A DNA stretch of 20,994 nucleotides from a virus: the IMG/VR virus record IMGVR_UViG_3300031973_001096, positions 1 to 20,994 of that record; one strand, written 5' to 3'. The translations under genes and the position numbers were made by a program. Each line of letters begins with the position of its first letter. Positions within the stretch are counted from its first letter, which is position 1. Below the pieces are notes generated by a model that worked only from the letters and a program-made list of their open reading frames with translations, was not told the origin of the DNA and did not search any database. Shown here in pieces: positions 12,384-19,941 of the stretch.

Positions 12384-13600
12384 TATGCAACCCTCAGATA
12401 CATGGTGGGAGCGCCCGCAGCGCCGGATGCGCTATATATAAGCGGAGACCCAACATAGTCAGCGTTGTTTGGGAAATCCGTGCTGTAGAGCGCTGATGTT
12501 GACGCCGCTACCGCGCTATTGTCAGCGGACGGCAGCGCAATAATCCTGTTGCCGCTGCCTATGACCAGCCACTGAGCATCGTTGTTCACCGCGTGGGCAG
12601 CAGACAGCCATCTGCGCTTCCAGTTGCTAATCCCGTTAGCGCTGTAGTAGAGCGTTGGATTGCCACCAACCGAGCCATCCGATGTGCTGGTGATAAGAAA
12701 ATAGGTGCCGGTGTATCGAACTATCGTGCCAGCCCGGAATCCTCGCGGTTGGCTGACCGTGGCATTCGTCGGCAGAAAGCGTGTTGTAAAGGTAATGGCA
12801 TCAGTTGACGTATGGTACGACGTCGGGTTAGATGGGCCGGTAATCACAAATAGCGTTGAATTGGCAGCCATGTCCCCAACTAAAGCGAGCGGGCTGGTGC
12901 GGTTCGTCCAAGACGTCCCGTTCGTGCTGCTCATTGCTGCCGTCGTTCCACCCAGCACCAGGTATATGGTGCCGTTGTGTGCGATCCTGACTGGCGCGGT
13001 AATGGCCTGGGAACCGTTGCGGGCCGTCCACGTAATGCCGTCTGGCGATGTGCTCACCTGGCCGGTGGCGCTGGTGCCCCCGCAGACAGCGACAAACTGG
13101 CTCCCGGCAAATATTACCCTGGGCGTATTGGCTGTCGCTGTGGTAACCGTACTGCCAGTACGAACAGTCCACGTTGCCCCATCTGGCGACGTAGATGGCT
13201 GGAATGCGGTCGTGCTGTTCCCCATCGCCACAAACACGCCAGCGCCATAGGCTACTGAATAGACAGCGCCTGCTGCATTGTGCGCAACTGCGTTCCAGCT
13301 GGCGCCGCCGTCTGTAGATACCAGTACGTTTGTAGCGTCGCCATACGCGGCAACAATGGTATTTGAGCCGTTGCTAATCGCATCCAGTACCGTTACTGAA
13401 GACGGAAGCGTGGCCGACAGGCCTATGACCTTCATCCAGTCTAATTGAGCAGCGGTTGGGTAGGTAGCTGCGGTCTCATACACGCCCGTGCGAAGCCAGG
13501 TCTCTGCGCCCCTCGGAAATGACTCGCCTCGCTCTTCGCACAACATGGCATCACCAATTTTGAATAGGCCGCCACGAAAATCACTGAGGTTCGAGGCCAT
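12383..13600 (-). CDS. Asp-box (BNR/sialidase-like) beta-propeller virion protein
   Basis: A 405-residue protein. After an N-terminal region of about 75 residues come six related units 40-55 residues apart, four with the Asp-box pattern S-x-D-G-x-x-W: STDGGASW (95-102), SPDGATW (138-144), SPDGITW (185-191) and SSTNGTSW (224-231), with degenerate ones at STDAITF (265-271) and SANGISNW (320-327). Each is preceded by strands like VYSVAYGAGVFVAMG or RIAHNGTIYLVLGG. This is the layout of a six-bladed sialidase-like propeller. Sialidase catalytic residues (the Arg triad, Tyr/Glu pair) are not evident, so carbohydrate binding is more likely than hydrolysis. ATG 13600 overlaps the preceding stop (TAATG) with GGAGGG 7 nt upstream; an upstream in-frame start at 13633 is rejected. 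It may be an accessory fibre or receptor-binding part. Confidence 0.78.
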   Translation of the reverse strand: MASNLSDFRGGLFKIGDAMLCEERGESFPRGAETWLRTGVYETAATYPTAAQLDWMKVIGLSATLPSSVTVLDAISNGSNTIVAAYGDATNVLVSTDGGASWNAVAHNAAGAVYSVAYGAGVFVAMGNSTTAFQPSTSPDGATWTVRTGSTVTTATANTPRVIFAGSQFVAVCGGTSATGQVSTSPDGITWTARNGSQAITAPVRIAHNGTIYLVLGGTTAAMSSTNGTSWTNRTSPLALVGDMAANSTLFVITGPSNPTSYHTSTDAITFTTRFLPTNATVSQPRGFRAGTIVRYTGTYFLITSTSDGSVGGNPTLYYSANGISNWKRRWLSAAHAVNNDAQWLVIGSGNRIIALPSADNSAVAASTSALYSTDFPNNADYVGSPLIYSASGAAGAPTMYLRVA

Positions 13601-14202
13601 TACAATACCCTCCAGGTGTCCACGCCATCCCACGCCAGGACGAAATAGGCGAATTGATCAGTCACAAGCATCGTCTCCAACACAGATCGATTCTCAATTT
13701 TTTGCCCTGCCGCTGGCTGTATGGTCAATGCGTTAATATGCCAGTTGGCTGCGGCGTCTTTGTAGCCGATTTTCTGATACTGGGCTGGGGATGATGGCAG
13801 CGTACGTGTAACCGCACCGCCAGTTGTGTTGACCCACTCCCGCGTGCCTACAGCGCTAGTGCCTGCCGAACTAACCGGCGTGTCAACAAGGTCAACCAGT
13901 GTGCCAGTTGCCGCTATAGCGCTCATTAAGGCGGTGAAATTGACAATCTGCAGGGCAGTAAGGCCATCGCCTGTCGGGGCCGTTGGCGTGCCTGTCAGGG
14001 CCGGCGAATTGATGTTCGCCTTGAGCGTCACCGTATTCAGGTCAGTATGCGAAACGGTCACCGCGCCAGCGATGGCGGGGAAACAGTTCTGCAGTACCTG
14101 CTTGATCATGCGCAGGTGGTTGTCGCCCTGGTCTTTCCCGTCTGCGCCATCCGGGTTGGTGGGGACGAACTGTGTGATATAGGTAGCCGATTCCAGGCCC
14201 AT
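13600..14202 (-). CDS. Fibre-like structural protein
   Basis: A 200-residue protein. The N-terminus (ATYITQFVPTNPDGADGKDQ, then GDNHLRMIKQVLQNCFPAIAG) is the attachment-like segment that begins many phage tail and head fibre proteins. A stretch NINSPALTGTPTAPTGDGL, resembling the collagen-like SPALTGTPTAP repeats of fibre shafts, occurs once. The C-terminal half is beta-rich (AGQKIENRSVLETMLVTDQF, ending DGVDTWRVL). It is short for a full fibre, so it may be a base to which the following propeller protein attaches; the two genes overlap as TAATG, which fits equal synthesis. Start ATG 14202 overlaps the adaptor stop as TAATG. Confidence 0.72.
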   Translation of the reverse strand: MGLESATYITQFVPTNPDGADGKDQGDNHLRMIKQVLQNCFPAIAGAVTVSHTDLNTVTLKANINSPALTGTPTAPTGDGLTALQIVNFTALMSAIAATGTLVDLVDTPVSSAGTSAVGTREWVNTTGGAVTRTLPSSPAQYQKIGYKDAAANWHINALTIQPAAGQKIENRSVLETMLVTDQFAYFVLAWDGVDTWRVL

Positions 14203-14849
14203 TATTCGCCCCTCAGTATTCTGCCGTAGCCACGTTCAGGCATGATGCCTGGATCTACGGTTAGGGTTGATTCGCGGCTGCGCGCCTCTTTGGCGTTCAC
14301 CATCGCTATGGCCTCTTCAAACAGCGCTTTCCATGTGGGGAGTCGGTTGTCGCTCACGGTATAGGGGGCTGACTCGCACAGTGCGCCGTAGAGGTAGACG
14401 TTCGGGTGATTGGTCAGCAGCCAGTTCGTTGTAGCGCTGTCCGATAGGGCGAATTTCTGCACGTACCGTAGCGTCACCGTGTATAGCTGATCCACCGGGC
14501 AATCAAATCGGACGTTGGCGCCCTCAACGGCCCATAGCTCCGGCCTAGTGGAGGCCTGGTTCTCAGGCCTAGGCAGAGTCTGCGGCAGCCGATTCCCCAG
14601 CTCACAGCGCCCGCTGCCGTCATCCAGCCACAGCACGATCGGGCTAACGTAGTCGCTCGGCAATGGCGCCGTGCTGACGTTCAGCGTCAGCGTTAGCGCA
14701 GCTTCAGCCTCGGCCGTGCGCACTATCAGCTTGCTGTTTATAGTGCTCTCAGCCAGCGCGATGAAATCAGGAATGCGGGCCGTCAGGTCTGTGCGGTGTA
14801 TCCATTCGGCCACCGCAGTCTGCAGATCAGCATAGGTAGCCAGGGCCAC
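14202..14849 (-). CDS. Head-tail adaptor protein (SU10-type)
   Basis: A 215-residue protein that starts ALATYADLQTAVAEWIHRTD then LTARIPDFIALAESTINSKL, the characteristic opening of the phage SU10-type adaptor family, which forms a ring under the portal and connects it to the tail. The middle is strand-rich (PLPSDYVSPIVLWLDDGSG, YTVTLRYVQKFALSD) and a C-terminal helix bundle (ALFEEAIAMVNAKEARSRES) is followed by a tail ending GYGRILRGE. P22 gp4 serves the same position. The start follows the 63-residue gene's stop after 2 nt. The stop overlaps the next start as TAATG. Confidence in the role is high because sequence texture and gene order agree. Confidence 0.82.
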   Translation of the reverse strand: MALATYADLQTAVAEWIHRTDLTARIPDFIALAESTINSKLIVRTAEAEAALTLTLNVSTAPLPSDYVSPIVLWLDDGSGRCELGNRLPQTLPRPENQASTRPELWAVEGANVRFDCPVDQLYTVTLRYVQKFALSDSATTNWLLTNHPNVYLYGALCESAPYTVSDNRLPTWKALFEEAIAMVNAKEARSRESTLTVDPGIMPERGYGRILRGE

Positions 14850-14851
14850 GG

Positions 14852-15043
14852 TTACACCTTAGCTTTCGGCGGACGGCCACGGCCGCGCTTGGCTGGCTCG
14901 CCTTGAACAGGGGCTTCTGCGTCTTCTTGGTAGTCGGGGTGCTTGCGACGGCATACCGCCCAGCCATTTTGCAGCATGTGCGCGACCTCTCCGCCTGTAG
15001 CGGGGTGCCGGCCATGCTCGGGGTGTTCCATCCAGGTAATCAT
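14852..15043 (-). CDS. 63-residue protein with C-terminal AT-hook
   Basis: The protein starts MITWMEHPEHGRHPATGGEV and ends AKRGRGRPPKAKV. The RGRGRPPK segment (about 53-60) is a canonical AT-hook, a motif that binds the minor groove of AT-rich DNA. The N-terminal half, HPEHGRHPATGGEVAHMLQNGW, resembles small uncharacterised proteins found in phage head clusters. The chosen start, ATG 15043, has GGAG 7 nt upstream; the frame is open to 15151 but the extension is His/Arg/Trp-rich and lies under the upstream gene's end. Its place among capsid genes suggests a minor head or DNA-associated protein, but that is inference. Confidence 0.72.
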   Translation of the reverse strand: MITWMEHPEHGRHPATGGEVAHMLQNGWAVCRRKHPDYQEDAEAPVQGEPAKRGRGRPPKAKV

Positions 15044-15056
15044 GAGTGCTCCAATA

Positions 15057-15080
15057 GGCCAGGCAGTTGCCCACCTGGCC
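15057..15080 (-). promoter_or_regulatory. Hairpin in front of the AT-hook gene
   Basis: A 7-bp perfect stem (GGCCAGG/CCTGGCC) with a 10-nt loop occupies the 44-nt gap and ends 2 nt before the SD of the 63-residue gene. No T-run follows, so termination is unlikely; modulation of translation or mRNA end protection is possible. Confidence 0.5.
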
Positions 15081-15087
15081 CACTTGG

Positions 15088-15579
15088 TTAGGAGGTAGCG
15101 AACGGAGTTGCCAGGGTGCCAGCGCCGACGGTGGTGCCGGTGATGAGCCACTGTGTGGAGCTAATCGCCCGCACGCGGTAGTGGCCACCAATCAGGCCGC
15201 CCTTGGTTGCGCCATCCTCGGAGATCGCCACGATGGTCGAGCCGTCAGCCTGGAACACGTCACCAGATTCAGCCACGGTGAGCGAGCCAATCATGACGCC
15301 GCCAATGAGGAATTCGGACGCGCTGGCGGTGATGACCTTGTATGCGTTGCTGGTCACTGCCACGGTGGCGACAAACTCGAATTCCAAGCCTTCTTCGCAG
15401 GTCGGCAGGGTGTAGACAACACCGGCAGCGCGATCCAGCAAGCAGGTGCTGCCCGATTCCTTGGCCAGCAAGGTGCGGGTCGCGCCTACGCTTTGGATAA
15501 TGGGCTTGCGCTGACCGCGTACGACGCAGCCATTGGGGCCGTTGTAGCCAATCTGTTCAACATCGGTAGGGATTGCCAT
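15088..15579 (-). CDS. Probable head-decoration or accessory capsid protein
   Basis: A 163-residue beta-rich protein directly downstream of the coat gene. The first part (MAIPTDVEQIGYNGPNGCVV then RGQRKPIIQSVGATRTLLAKE) is followed by regular strands (GVVYTLPTCEEGLEFEFVAT, ASEFLIGGVMIGSLTVAES, DGSTIVAISEDGATKGGLIG) and a final HYRVRAISSTQWLITGTT, a compact sandwich-like fold without catalytic motifs. Proteins of this size and place often coat or cement the capsid surface. Start ATG 15579 has GGAG 7 nt upstream; the frame is open to 15657 but that part overlaps the coat gene and is Arg-rich and atypical. A hairpin stands in the gap upstream. Confidence 0.68.
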   Translation of the reverse strand: MAIPTDVEQIGYNGPNGCVVRGQRKPIIQSVGATRTLLAKESGSTCLLDRAAGVVYTLPTCEEGLEFEFVATVAVTSNAYKVITASASEFLIGGVMIGSLTVAESGDVFQADGSTIVAISEDGATKGGLIGGHYRVRAISSTQWLITGTTVGAGTLATPFATS

Positions 15580-15598
15580 ATTTCTCTCCAAATTGAGC

Positions 15599-15618
15599 GG
15601 GGCGACTATTGCCGCCCC
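15599..15618 (-). promoter_or_regulatory. Hairpin between coat and decoration genes
   Basis: Six-bp GC stem (GGGGCG/CGCCCC) with an 8-nt loop, 5 nt after the coat stop. The transcript continues GCUCAAUUU, too few U for a strong terminator; it may protect the 3' end of coat mRNA or attenuate read-through. Confidence 0.5.
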
Positions 15619-15623
15619 TGTGA

Positions 15624-16820
15624 TTAGCCAGCGGCGCCTATGATCCGGCAGGCCCACTCGGGACGGAGCGCGGCGAACCCGTAGAGGATGTCGATACGCA
15701 TCAGCAACTCGTCGTTTCGGATGTCACCATCCTGCCAGACACGCATGCTCAGGCCCTCGGACTGACGACGGACGCACTTGTCAGCGCCGCCCATCAAAGG
15801 CAGGTCAGCGGTAACGAACTGGAACGCATCTTTGTGGTACATCAGCTGCTGCGCGTAGTTCGTGCTGGCCGAGCCGACAAAGGTGATGTCGTCGTTGTCG
15901 GTGGGCTGGCCGCTGCAGTTCTGGCGGGGGTCGGTGGTGTCCCAGATCACGGCCGGGGTAAAGTTGATCGTGGTCGTGGTTGCCGAAGTAACCGTGAATT
16001 GCTTCAAGTGCGGGTAGGCGACCTTGGTCTCGGGGTGTACGTCGTAGGTGCCTTCAATGGTAAACACCATGCCGGCAACCGGCGCAGCGGTGAACCCATC
16101 CACAGTCAGCGAGGTAATGCCGCTAGTCAGGGTGCCGCCGTTGATTTCGCCAGCGACGTCGCCAGAGTTCGGCATCGTCCACATGCGGTCGTTTTCGTAC
16201 CAGTCGGCCATGGCGGTACGGCCGATCATGCCCTCACGGTATTGCTTGCGGATCTGCTCGGAGTCCTGGAACAAGCCCTTCAAGCCGTTTACCATGCCAC
16301 CCATGGCGACAGAATCGCACTGTATGTACCGCTTGCCGTCTTTGGGGGCCAGTTGTTGGTTCAGCTTGGCACGGGCTGCGCCTACCGCTACCAGGTCGGT
16401 CAGTGCGGTACCGGCGGTGCCAGCTACCTGTGCTGTCATCTTGGTTGCGTAGGCGATGTAATCAGCCTCGATACCGCTGATCAGCACCGATACGGCCGGC
16501 TCGATGTAACGCTGGGAGAATTCCTCGATATCGAGCGACAGCTCAACAGAGGTAAACGACATATCAATGTGGTCTTGGGTGGCCACAGTGATGGTGCCGT
16601 TTTGCTCGTTTTGCTCCTGCACCGACATAACGCGGGTGCCGGTGGTGCGCTTGTACTGGTTCGGCTTGCGAACGCGCAGGGTGTCGCCAATCTTTGCCCC
16701 GGTCTTGGCGAACGAGGAATCGTACTGGCGGTCGGTGGTTGCGATGAACTGGGTCTTCTCGTGTGCGATCTTGAGAGATTCCCGCGTGATCATGTCGATG
16801 GTCAACAGGCTGTTTGCCAT
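15624..16820 (-). CDS. Major coat protein, P22 gp5 type
   Basis: A 398-residue capsid protein of the P22 coat family (HK97 fold; P22 gp5 is 430). It begins MANSLLTIDMITRESLKIAH, with DTLRVRKPNQYKRTTG, LSLDIEEFSQRYIEPAVSVL and, further on, a strand-rich insertion (about residues 228-300, GGTLTSGITSLTVDGFTAAP onward) corresponding in place to the family's inserted domain. The end, MRIDILYGFAALRPEWACRI, is typical. Start ATG 16820 has AAGGA 6 nt upstream. The gene sits after scaffold with a 47-nt gap that holds one copy of the 18-bp hairpin repeat, and is followed by another hairpin, consistent with separate control of this very abundant product. Confidence 0.93.
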   Translation of the reverse strand: MANSLLTIDMITRESLKIAHEKTQFIATTDRQYDSSFAKTGAKIGDTLRVRKPNQYKRTTGTRVMSVQEQNEQNGTITVATQDHIDMSFTSVELSLDIEEFSQRYIEPAVSVLISGIEADYIAYATKMTAQVAGTAGTALTDLVAVGAARAKLNQQLAPKDGKRYIQCDSVAMGGMVNGLKGLFQDSEQIRKQYREGMIGRTAMADWYENDRMWTMPNSGDVAGEINGGTLTSGITSLTVDGFTAAPVAGMVFTIEGTYDVHPETKVAYPHLKQFTVTSATTTTINFTPAVIWDTTDPRQNCSGQPTDNDDITFVGSASTNYAQQLMYHKDAFQFVTADLPLMGGADKCVRRQSEGLSMRVWQDGDIRNDELLMRIDILYGFAALRPEWACRIIGAAG

Positions 16821-16834
16821 GTCGTGTCCTTTCA

Positions 16835-16852
16835 GCGCCTCACGGCGTTAGA
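16835..16852 (-). repeat. Hairpin repeat, copy 2 (scaffold/coat gap)
   Basis: The 18-bp sequence TCTAACGCCGTGAGGCGC, identical to the copy at 17808-17825. It folds as CGCC-GUGA-GGCG, a 4-bp stem with a GNRA tetraloop, and lies 15 nt before the coat start. Confidence 0.8.
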
Positions 16853-16867
16853 TTCACAGGGACTGAG

Positions 16868-17761
16868 TCACTTTTTAGCCGCTTTTTGGCGTGCTCGCCA
16901 CTCGGCATATTGCTTGTCAGTCATGTTTTTGTGATAGCCAGTCGGTGCGCCTGAGCTTTTGCCGCCCTTGACCGTCGTAACGGGCTTGGCTTGCGGCTGC
17001 GGCTTTGCGTCCTTCTTTGCCATCATCTGGTCATACAGATACGCCTTGTGGAGAACCTTGACGGCCCTGGGGTCGTCTACTCCTTGAAGCTCTGCAGGCT
17101 CGAAGCCAAATGACCGAGCACCATATTCGATCAAGGCCTTGCCTACCTCTGGTGACCAACCTGGAATGTCGCGGGACAGAACCTGGGCGCCCTCTTGCAT
17201 ACGCTGATACAGCTCCTGCTGCTGCACATGCATTAACGCCTGCTGCTCCTGCGCTACCTTTGCTGCCACCTGCTGGCGGTGCTCTGCCAGTTGGCCCCTG
17301 GCGATATAGAGGCGACTTGCCTCCGCGGGGTCTTCCACCGATAACCGCTGCCAGTCTACCCCGTTGTACTGGGCCAGCTGCTGATCAACGCTTATCAAAT
17401 ATGCCTGGCCCTGGATCGTCTGCTGCTGCAGCTGAAATTCCTGGGCCTTGGCCTGTATCATTTGCTCGACTTGCCTGCGCTGGTTGGCCACATCCTGGGT
17501 CTTGCGGGTGTAGTCCTCCTGGCGGAGCAATGCTTCCTTGAGTTCCTTTGGCAACTTGTATTGCTTGCCGTTGTACTCTACATCGTCGAGCGGATCTTCT
17601 ACTTCCGGTTGCTCGTCCCCGCCTTCAGCTTCCAGCTCCAACGCCTCGTCGCCGTTATCTTCTGGTATGGTGGCATTTGCCGGGGCGACATAACCATCAT
17701 CGTCGTCGCCTACATCCTGCTGTACGGGTTCCGCTACGGGATTATCCGACGTTTCAAACAT
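16868..17761 (-). CDS. Capsid scaffolding protein
   Basis: A 297-residue protein (P22 gp8 is 303) that guides coat assembly and then leaves the procapsid. The N-terminal 62 residues are strongly acidic (GDDDDGY, ELEAEGGDEQPEVEDPLDDV). A motif EYNGKQYKLPKELKEALLRQ leads into a long Gln-rich helix (about 82-195) with coiled-coil character. The C-terminus is basic and helical (NMTDKQYAEWRARQKAAKK), as in the coat-binding end of P22 scaffold. Start ATG 17761 has GGAG about 8 nt upstream. It is flanked on both sides by the same 18-bp hairpin element, and on the upstream side also by a UUCG hairpin. P22 scaffold is known to control its own synthesis after transcription, so these structures may matter; that link is inference. 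Confidence 0.92.
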   Translation of the reverse strand: MFETSDNPVAEPVQQDVGDDDDGYVAPANATIPEDNGDEALELEAEGGDEQPEVEDPLDDVEYNGKQYKLPKELKEALLRQEDYTRKTQDVANQRRQVEQMIQAKAQEFQLQQQTIQGQAYLISVDQQLAQYNGVDWQRLSVEDPAEASRLYIARGQLAEHRQQVAAKVAQEQQALMHVQQQELYQRMQEGAQVLSRDIPGWSPEVGKALIEYGARSFGFEPAELQGVDDPRAVKVLHKAYLYDQMMAKKDAKPQPQAKPVTTVKGGKSSGAPTGYHKNMTDKQYAEWRARQKAAKK

Positions 17762-17783
17762 TTTCTATCTCCAGTCTAATGAT

Positions 17784-17799
17784 GGGGGCCGAAGCCCCC
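17784..17799 (-). promoter_or_regulatory. UUCG-tetraloop hairpin upstream of scaffold gene
   Basis: The transcript reads GGGGGC-UUCG-GCCCCC, a perfect 6-bp GC stem closed by the very stable C(UUCG)G tetraloop. No U-run follows, so it is not a classical terminator. It lies 22 nt before the scaffold start and just after hairpin repeat copy 1. Confidence 0.75.
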
Positions 17800-17807
17800 G
17801 CCATACG

Positions 17808-17825
17808 GCGCCTCACGGCGTTAGA
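17808..17825 (-). repeat. Hairpin repeat, copy 1 (portal/scaffold junction)
   Basis: The 18-bp sequence TCTAACGCCGTGAGGCGC, which includes the TAA of the portal gene, identical to the copy at 16835-16852. The CGCC-GUGA-GGCG stem-loop begins directly after the stop codon. Confidence 0.8.
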
Positions 17826-19938
17826 CAGCACCCTGATTATCAACCTCAAATGACGATAATTGCAAGGGCTGTTGCATCAAGCCGTCGATTGAACGGCTAA
17901 TTTCGTCCATGCGCTGCATTATTGGCTGCAGCAGCTGGGTCATTTTGTCTACCTCTAGCGTGTCTTGCTTGAGTTGCGCGTCGGTGAGCACCTTTATTCG
18001 CTGTGTTTCGGCGTTCATGCGGTCTATTTCTACCTTGCTGGCCTCGATCATGTTGGCGGCCTGCTTGTCCTTCACCTGGCTCTGCATCGCCTGCAATTGA
18101 GCGCTCATTTCCTGCAGCTGGGCCTGCCCTTGCTGGATTTGCTGCTGCAGCTGGGCCACCTCGGGATTTTGCCCCTGCAACTGCGGCGGCAGCATGGCCT
18201 GTAGGCGCTTGGCTATCTCATCCGCCCCCGGCCAGTCCTGTGCTTTGGCTATCAGGTCGCCAATCAGCGGGGCTAGGGATTGATTGCCCTTGACCATTTC
18301 CATCATTTGCGCGGCGGATTCTTCGCGGCGGGTAGTGAATGACGGGCCAGTGTTTACCACAACATCGTATTTCCCTGTCGTCAGGTCGAAAACCCGCTCC
18401 ATGCCCTCGTTCTCGAACTTCTGGTTGATCGGCACCATGCCGGGCGGCTGGCCTGGAATAGCGGGGGCGGGCTTGCCGTCCTCGCCAAGTATGCGGATCA
18501 TGCGTGGCGTGTTGTACACCTTGGGTATCAGATCCACCAGGATACAGCCGCAGTGCTGAATGGCTCGGGACAAGTTGTCGATGAAGTGGAACGTACTAAC
18601 GTCGCCCTCCATCTGCCGGGCGCGGATGGCCACCCCCGATGTTTCGTTGCCCCTGGCGCCAAGCGAGGCATCGTATATGCCCATGATGGACTTCATGTCA
18701 TCGCTTGCAGACATGGCCATCTGCAGGTCGCCGGCCGGCACGCCTCCGCCGAACTGGCGCTGCGGCGCTGGCATATTGGGGACTGGGTCGTACTCTATGT
18801 ACGCATGGTTGGTGTTGTTGGCAGTCGACCACTTGTCAGCGTCGGTAGAGAACGAGCCCTTAGGGCCAACCCACGGCGCTTTGGTGTCCAGCGCCACCTT
18901 CTCCACTGCGGAGGTTCGCCAGTAGTTGTAGCTCTGCTGCGCGTCCTTGGCCGAGTGGATCAGCGACTGGAAATAGCGCTTGCCCTCTATGTTTATCTCG
19001 TCCCCATAAACGGGGATAATCGGGATGTAGCGGCCTGGCCATTCGTTGCGCTCTAGCACCTCGTCGCCGGTCACGATGTACTGCATGACCTTGTACGACA
19101 TGACGTCGCGCTGGTTCACAGGGACGATCTTGTTGGCCTGGAAGAACTCCAGGTTCTCGGCGTAATCGTCATCGAACATGATTGAGCCGTTGTTCATCAG
19201 CAGCACCTGGCGCTTGTACTTCTCCCGCGTCCAGTATTCCGCGATACGGATCATGTTTTCCGAATACCACATGTGGTCGCGCGTGTCGTTCTCGCCGGTC
19301 GACCATCCTTCGTTATCATCCTGCACGGAGTCGGGCCAGCGCTCCCGCTTCTCTTCCTTGGTGATCATCTCAGTGATGAACGCGCGGTTCCAGTCGCTGG
19401 AGTCAGCGGCGGTGCTCTCATAGTCGCCATAAATCGTGAAGCGGTTCACCACCCGTTCAATTTTGATATCCAGGTCAAACGTGTCATCACAGCTGTAATC
19501 GGTGTTGACGCGGAAATACCCGATGCCACTAGAGACCGACGAATCGATGGCGGTGTCGTATGCAATCGAGGCCTTGCTCTGCACCTCGATATTGCGGATC
19601 AGTCCGTTGAGCACCTCGGCCGTCTCTGGGTCTGCACCAGAATCAACAGGCTGCACCTTGATGGCAGGGCGGTTCATGCGGCTATCGTTCACCACCTGGC
19701 GGATAAACGTCGGCAGGCGGTTTAGCGTGAGGCATGGCCGGCCGTCTCGCTCTCTGGCTCGGCGCACCTGCTCGGGCCACTGCTCGCCCAGCTTGGCGAA
19801 TTTCAGGTCATCTAACCCGGCTTCTCGGTTGTCCTCTTCGGCCTCGGCGCAGCGCTCAAAGTCGTCATGCGCGCGCTTAAGCACCTCTTCGTCGCTCAGT
19901 TCTTTGTAGCCGTACTGATCGTTCGGTTTCTGTTCCAT
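17821..19938 (-). CDS. Portal protein, P22 gp1 type
   Basis: A 705-residue protein of the P22 portal family (P22 gp1 is 725), forming the twelve-membered ring at one vertex through which DNA is packed. Family features are the charged N-terminus (DEEVLKRAHDDFERCAEAEE), RPCLTLNRLPTFIRQVVND then SRMNRPAIKVQPVDSGAD, and YWRTSAVEKVALDTKAPWVG in the middle. The C-terminal portion (about 590-690) is a long Gln-rich helix (QLQQQIQQGQAQLQEMSAQL onward) that would form the barrel extending into the head, as in P22. The gene follows the terminase stop after 3 nt with GGGG upstream, so packaging motor and portal are translated together. Its stop codon lies inside hairpin repeat copy 1. Confidence 0.93.
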   Translation of the reverse strand: MEQKPNDQYGYKELSDEEVLKRAHDDFERCAEAEEDNREAGLDDLKFAKLGEQWPEQVRRARERDGRPCLTLNRLPTFIRQVVNDSRMNRPAIKVQPVDSGADPETAEVLNGLIRNIEVQSKASIAYDTAIDSSVSSGIGYFRVNTDYSCDDTFDLDIKIERVVNRFTIYGDYESTAADSSDWNRAFITEMITKEEKRERWPDSVQDDNEGWSTGENDTRDHMWYSENMIRIAEYWTREKYKRQVLLMNNGSIMFDDDYAENLEFFQANKIVPVNQRDVMSYKVMQYIVTGDEVLERNEWPGRYIPIIPVYGDEINIEGKRYFQSLIHSAKDAQQSYNYWRTSAVEKVALDTKAPWVGPKGSFSTDADKWSTANNTNHAYIEYDPVPNMPAPQRQFGGGVPAGDLQMAMSASDDMKSIMGIYDASLGARGNETSGVAIRARQMEGDVSTFHFIDNLSRAIQHCGCILVDLIPKVYNTPRMIRILGEDGKPAPAIPGQPPGMVPINQKFENEGMERVFDLTTGKYDVVVNTGPSFTTRREESAAQMMEMVKGNQSLAPLIGDLIAKAQDWPGADEIAKRLQAMLPPQLQGQNPEVAQLQQQIQQGQAQLQEMSAQLQAMQSQVKDKQAANMIEASKVEIDRMNAETQRIKVLTDAQLKQDTLEVDKMTQLLQPIMQRMDEISRSIDGLMQQPLQLSSFEVDNQGAV

Positions 19939-19941
19939 CGT

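Noticed and set aside
12705-13250. Plus-strand frame of 181 codons opposite the propeller gene
   Set aside because: Antisense to the Asp-box repeats, no SD, composition of a complement frame.
15834-16934. Long plus-strand frame of 366 codons opposite the coat gene
   Set aside because: It is the antisense shadow of a strongly supported coat gene; Val/Gly/Arg-rich composition is that expected from the complement of GC-rich coding DNA.
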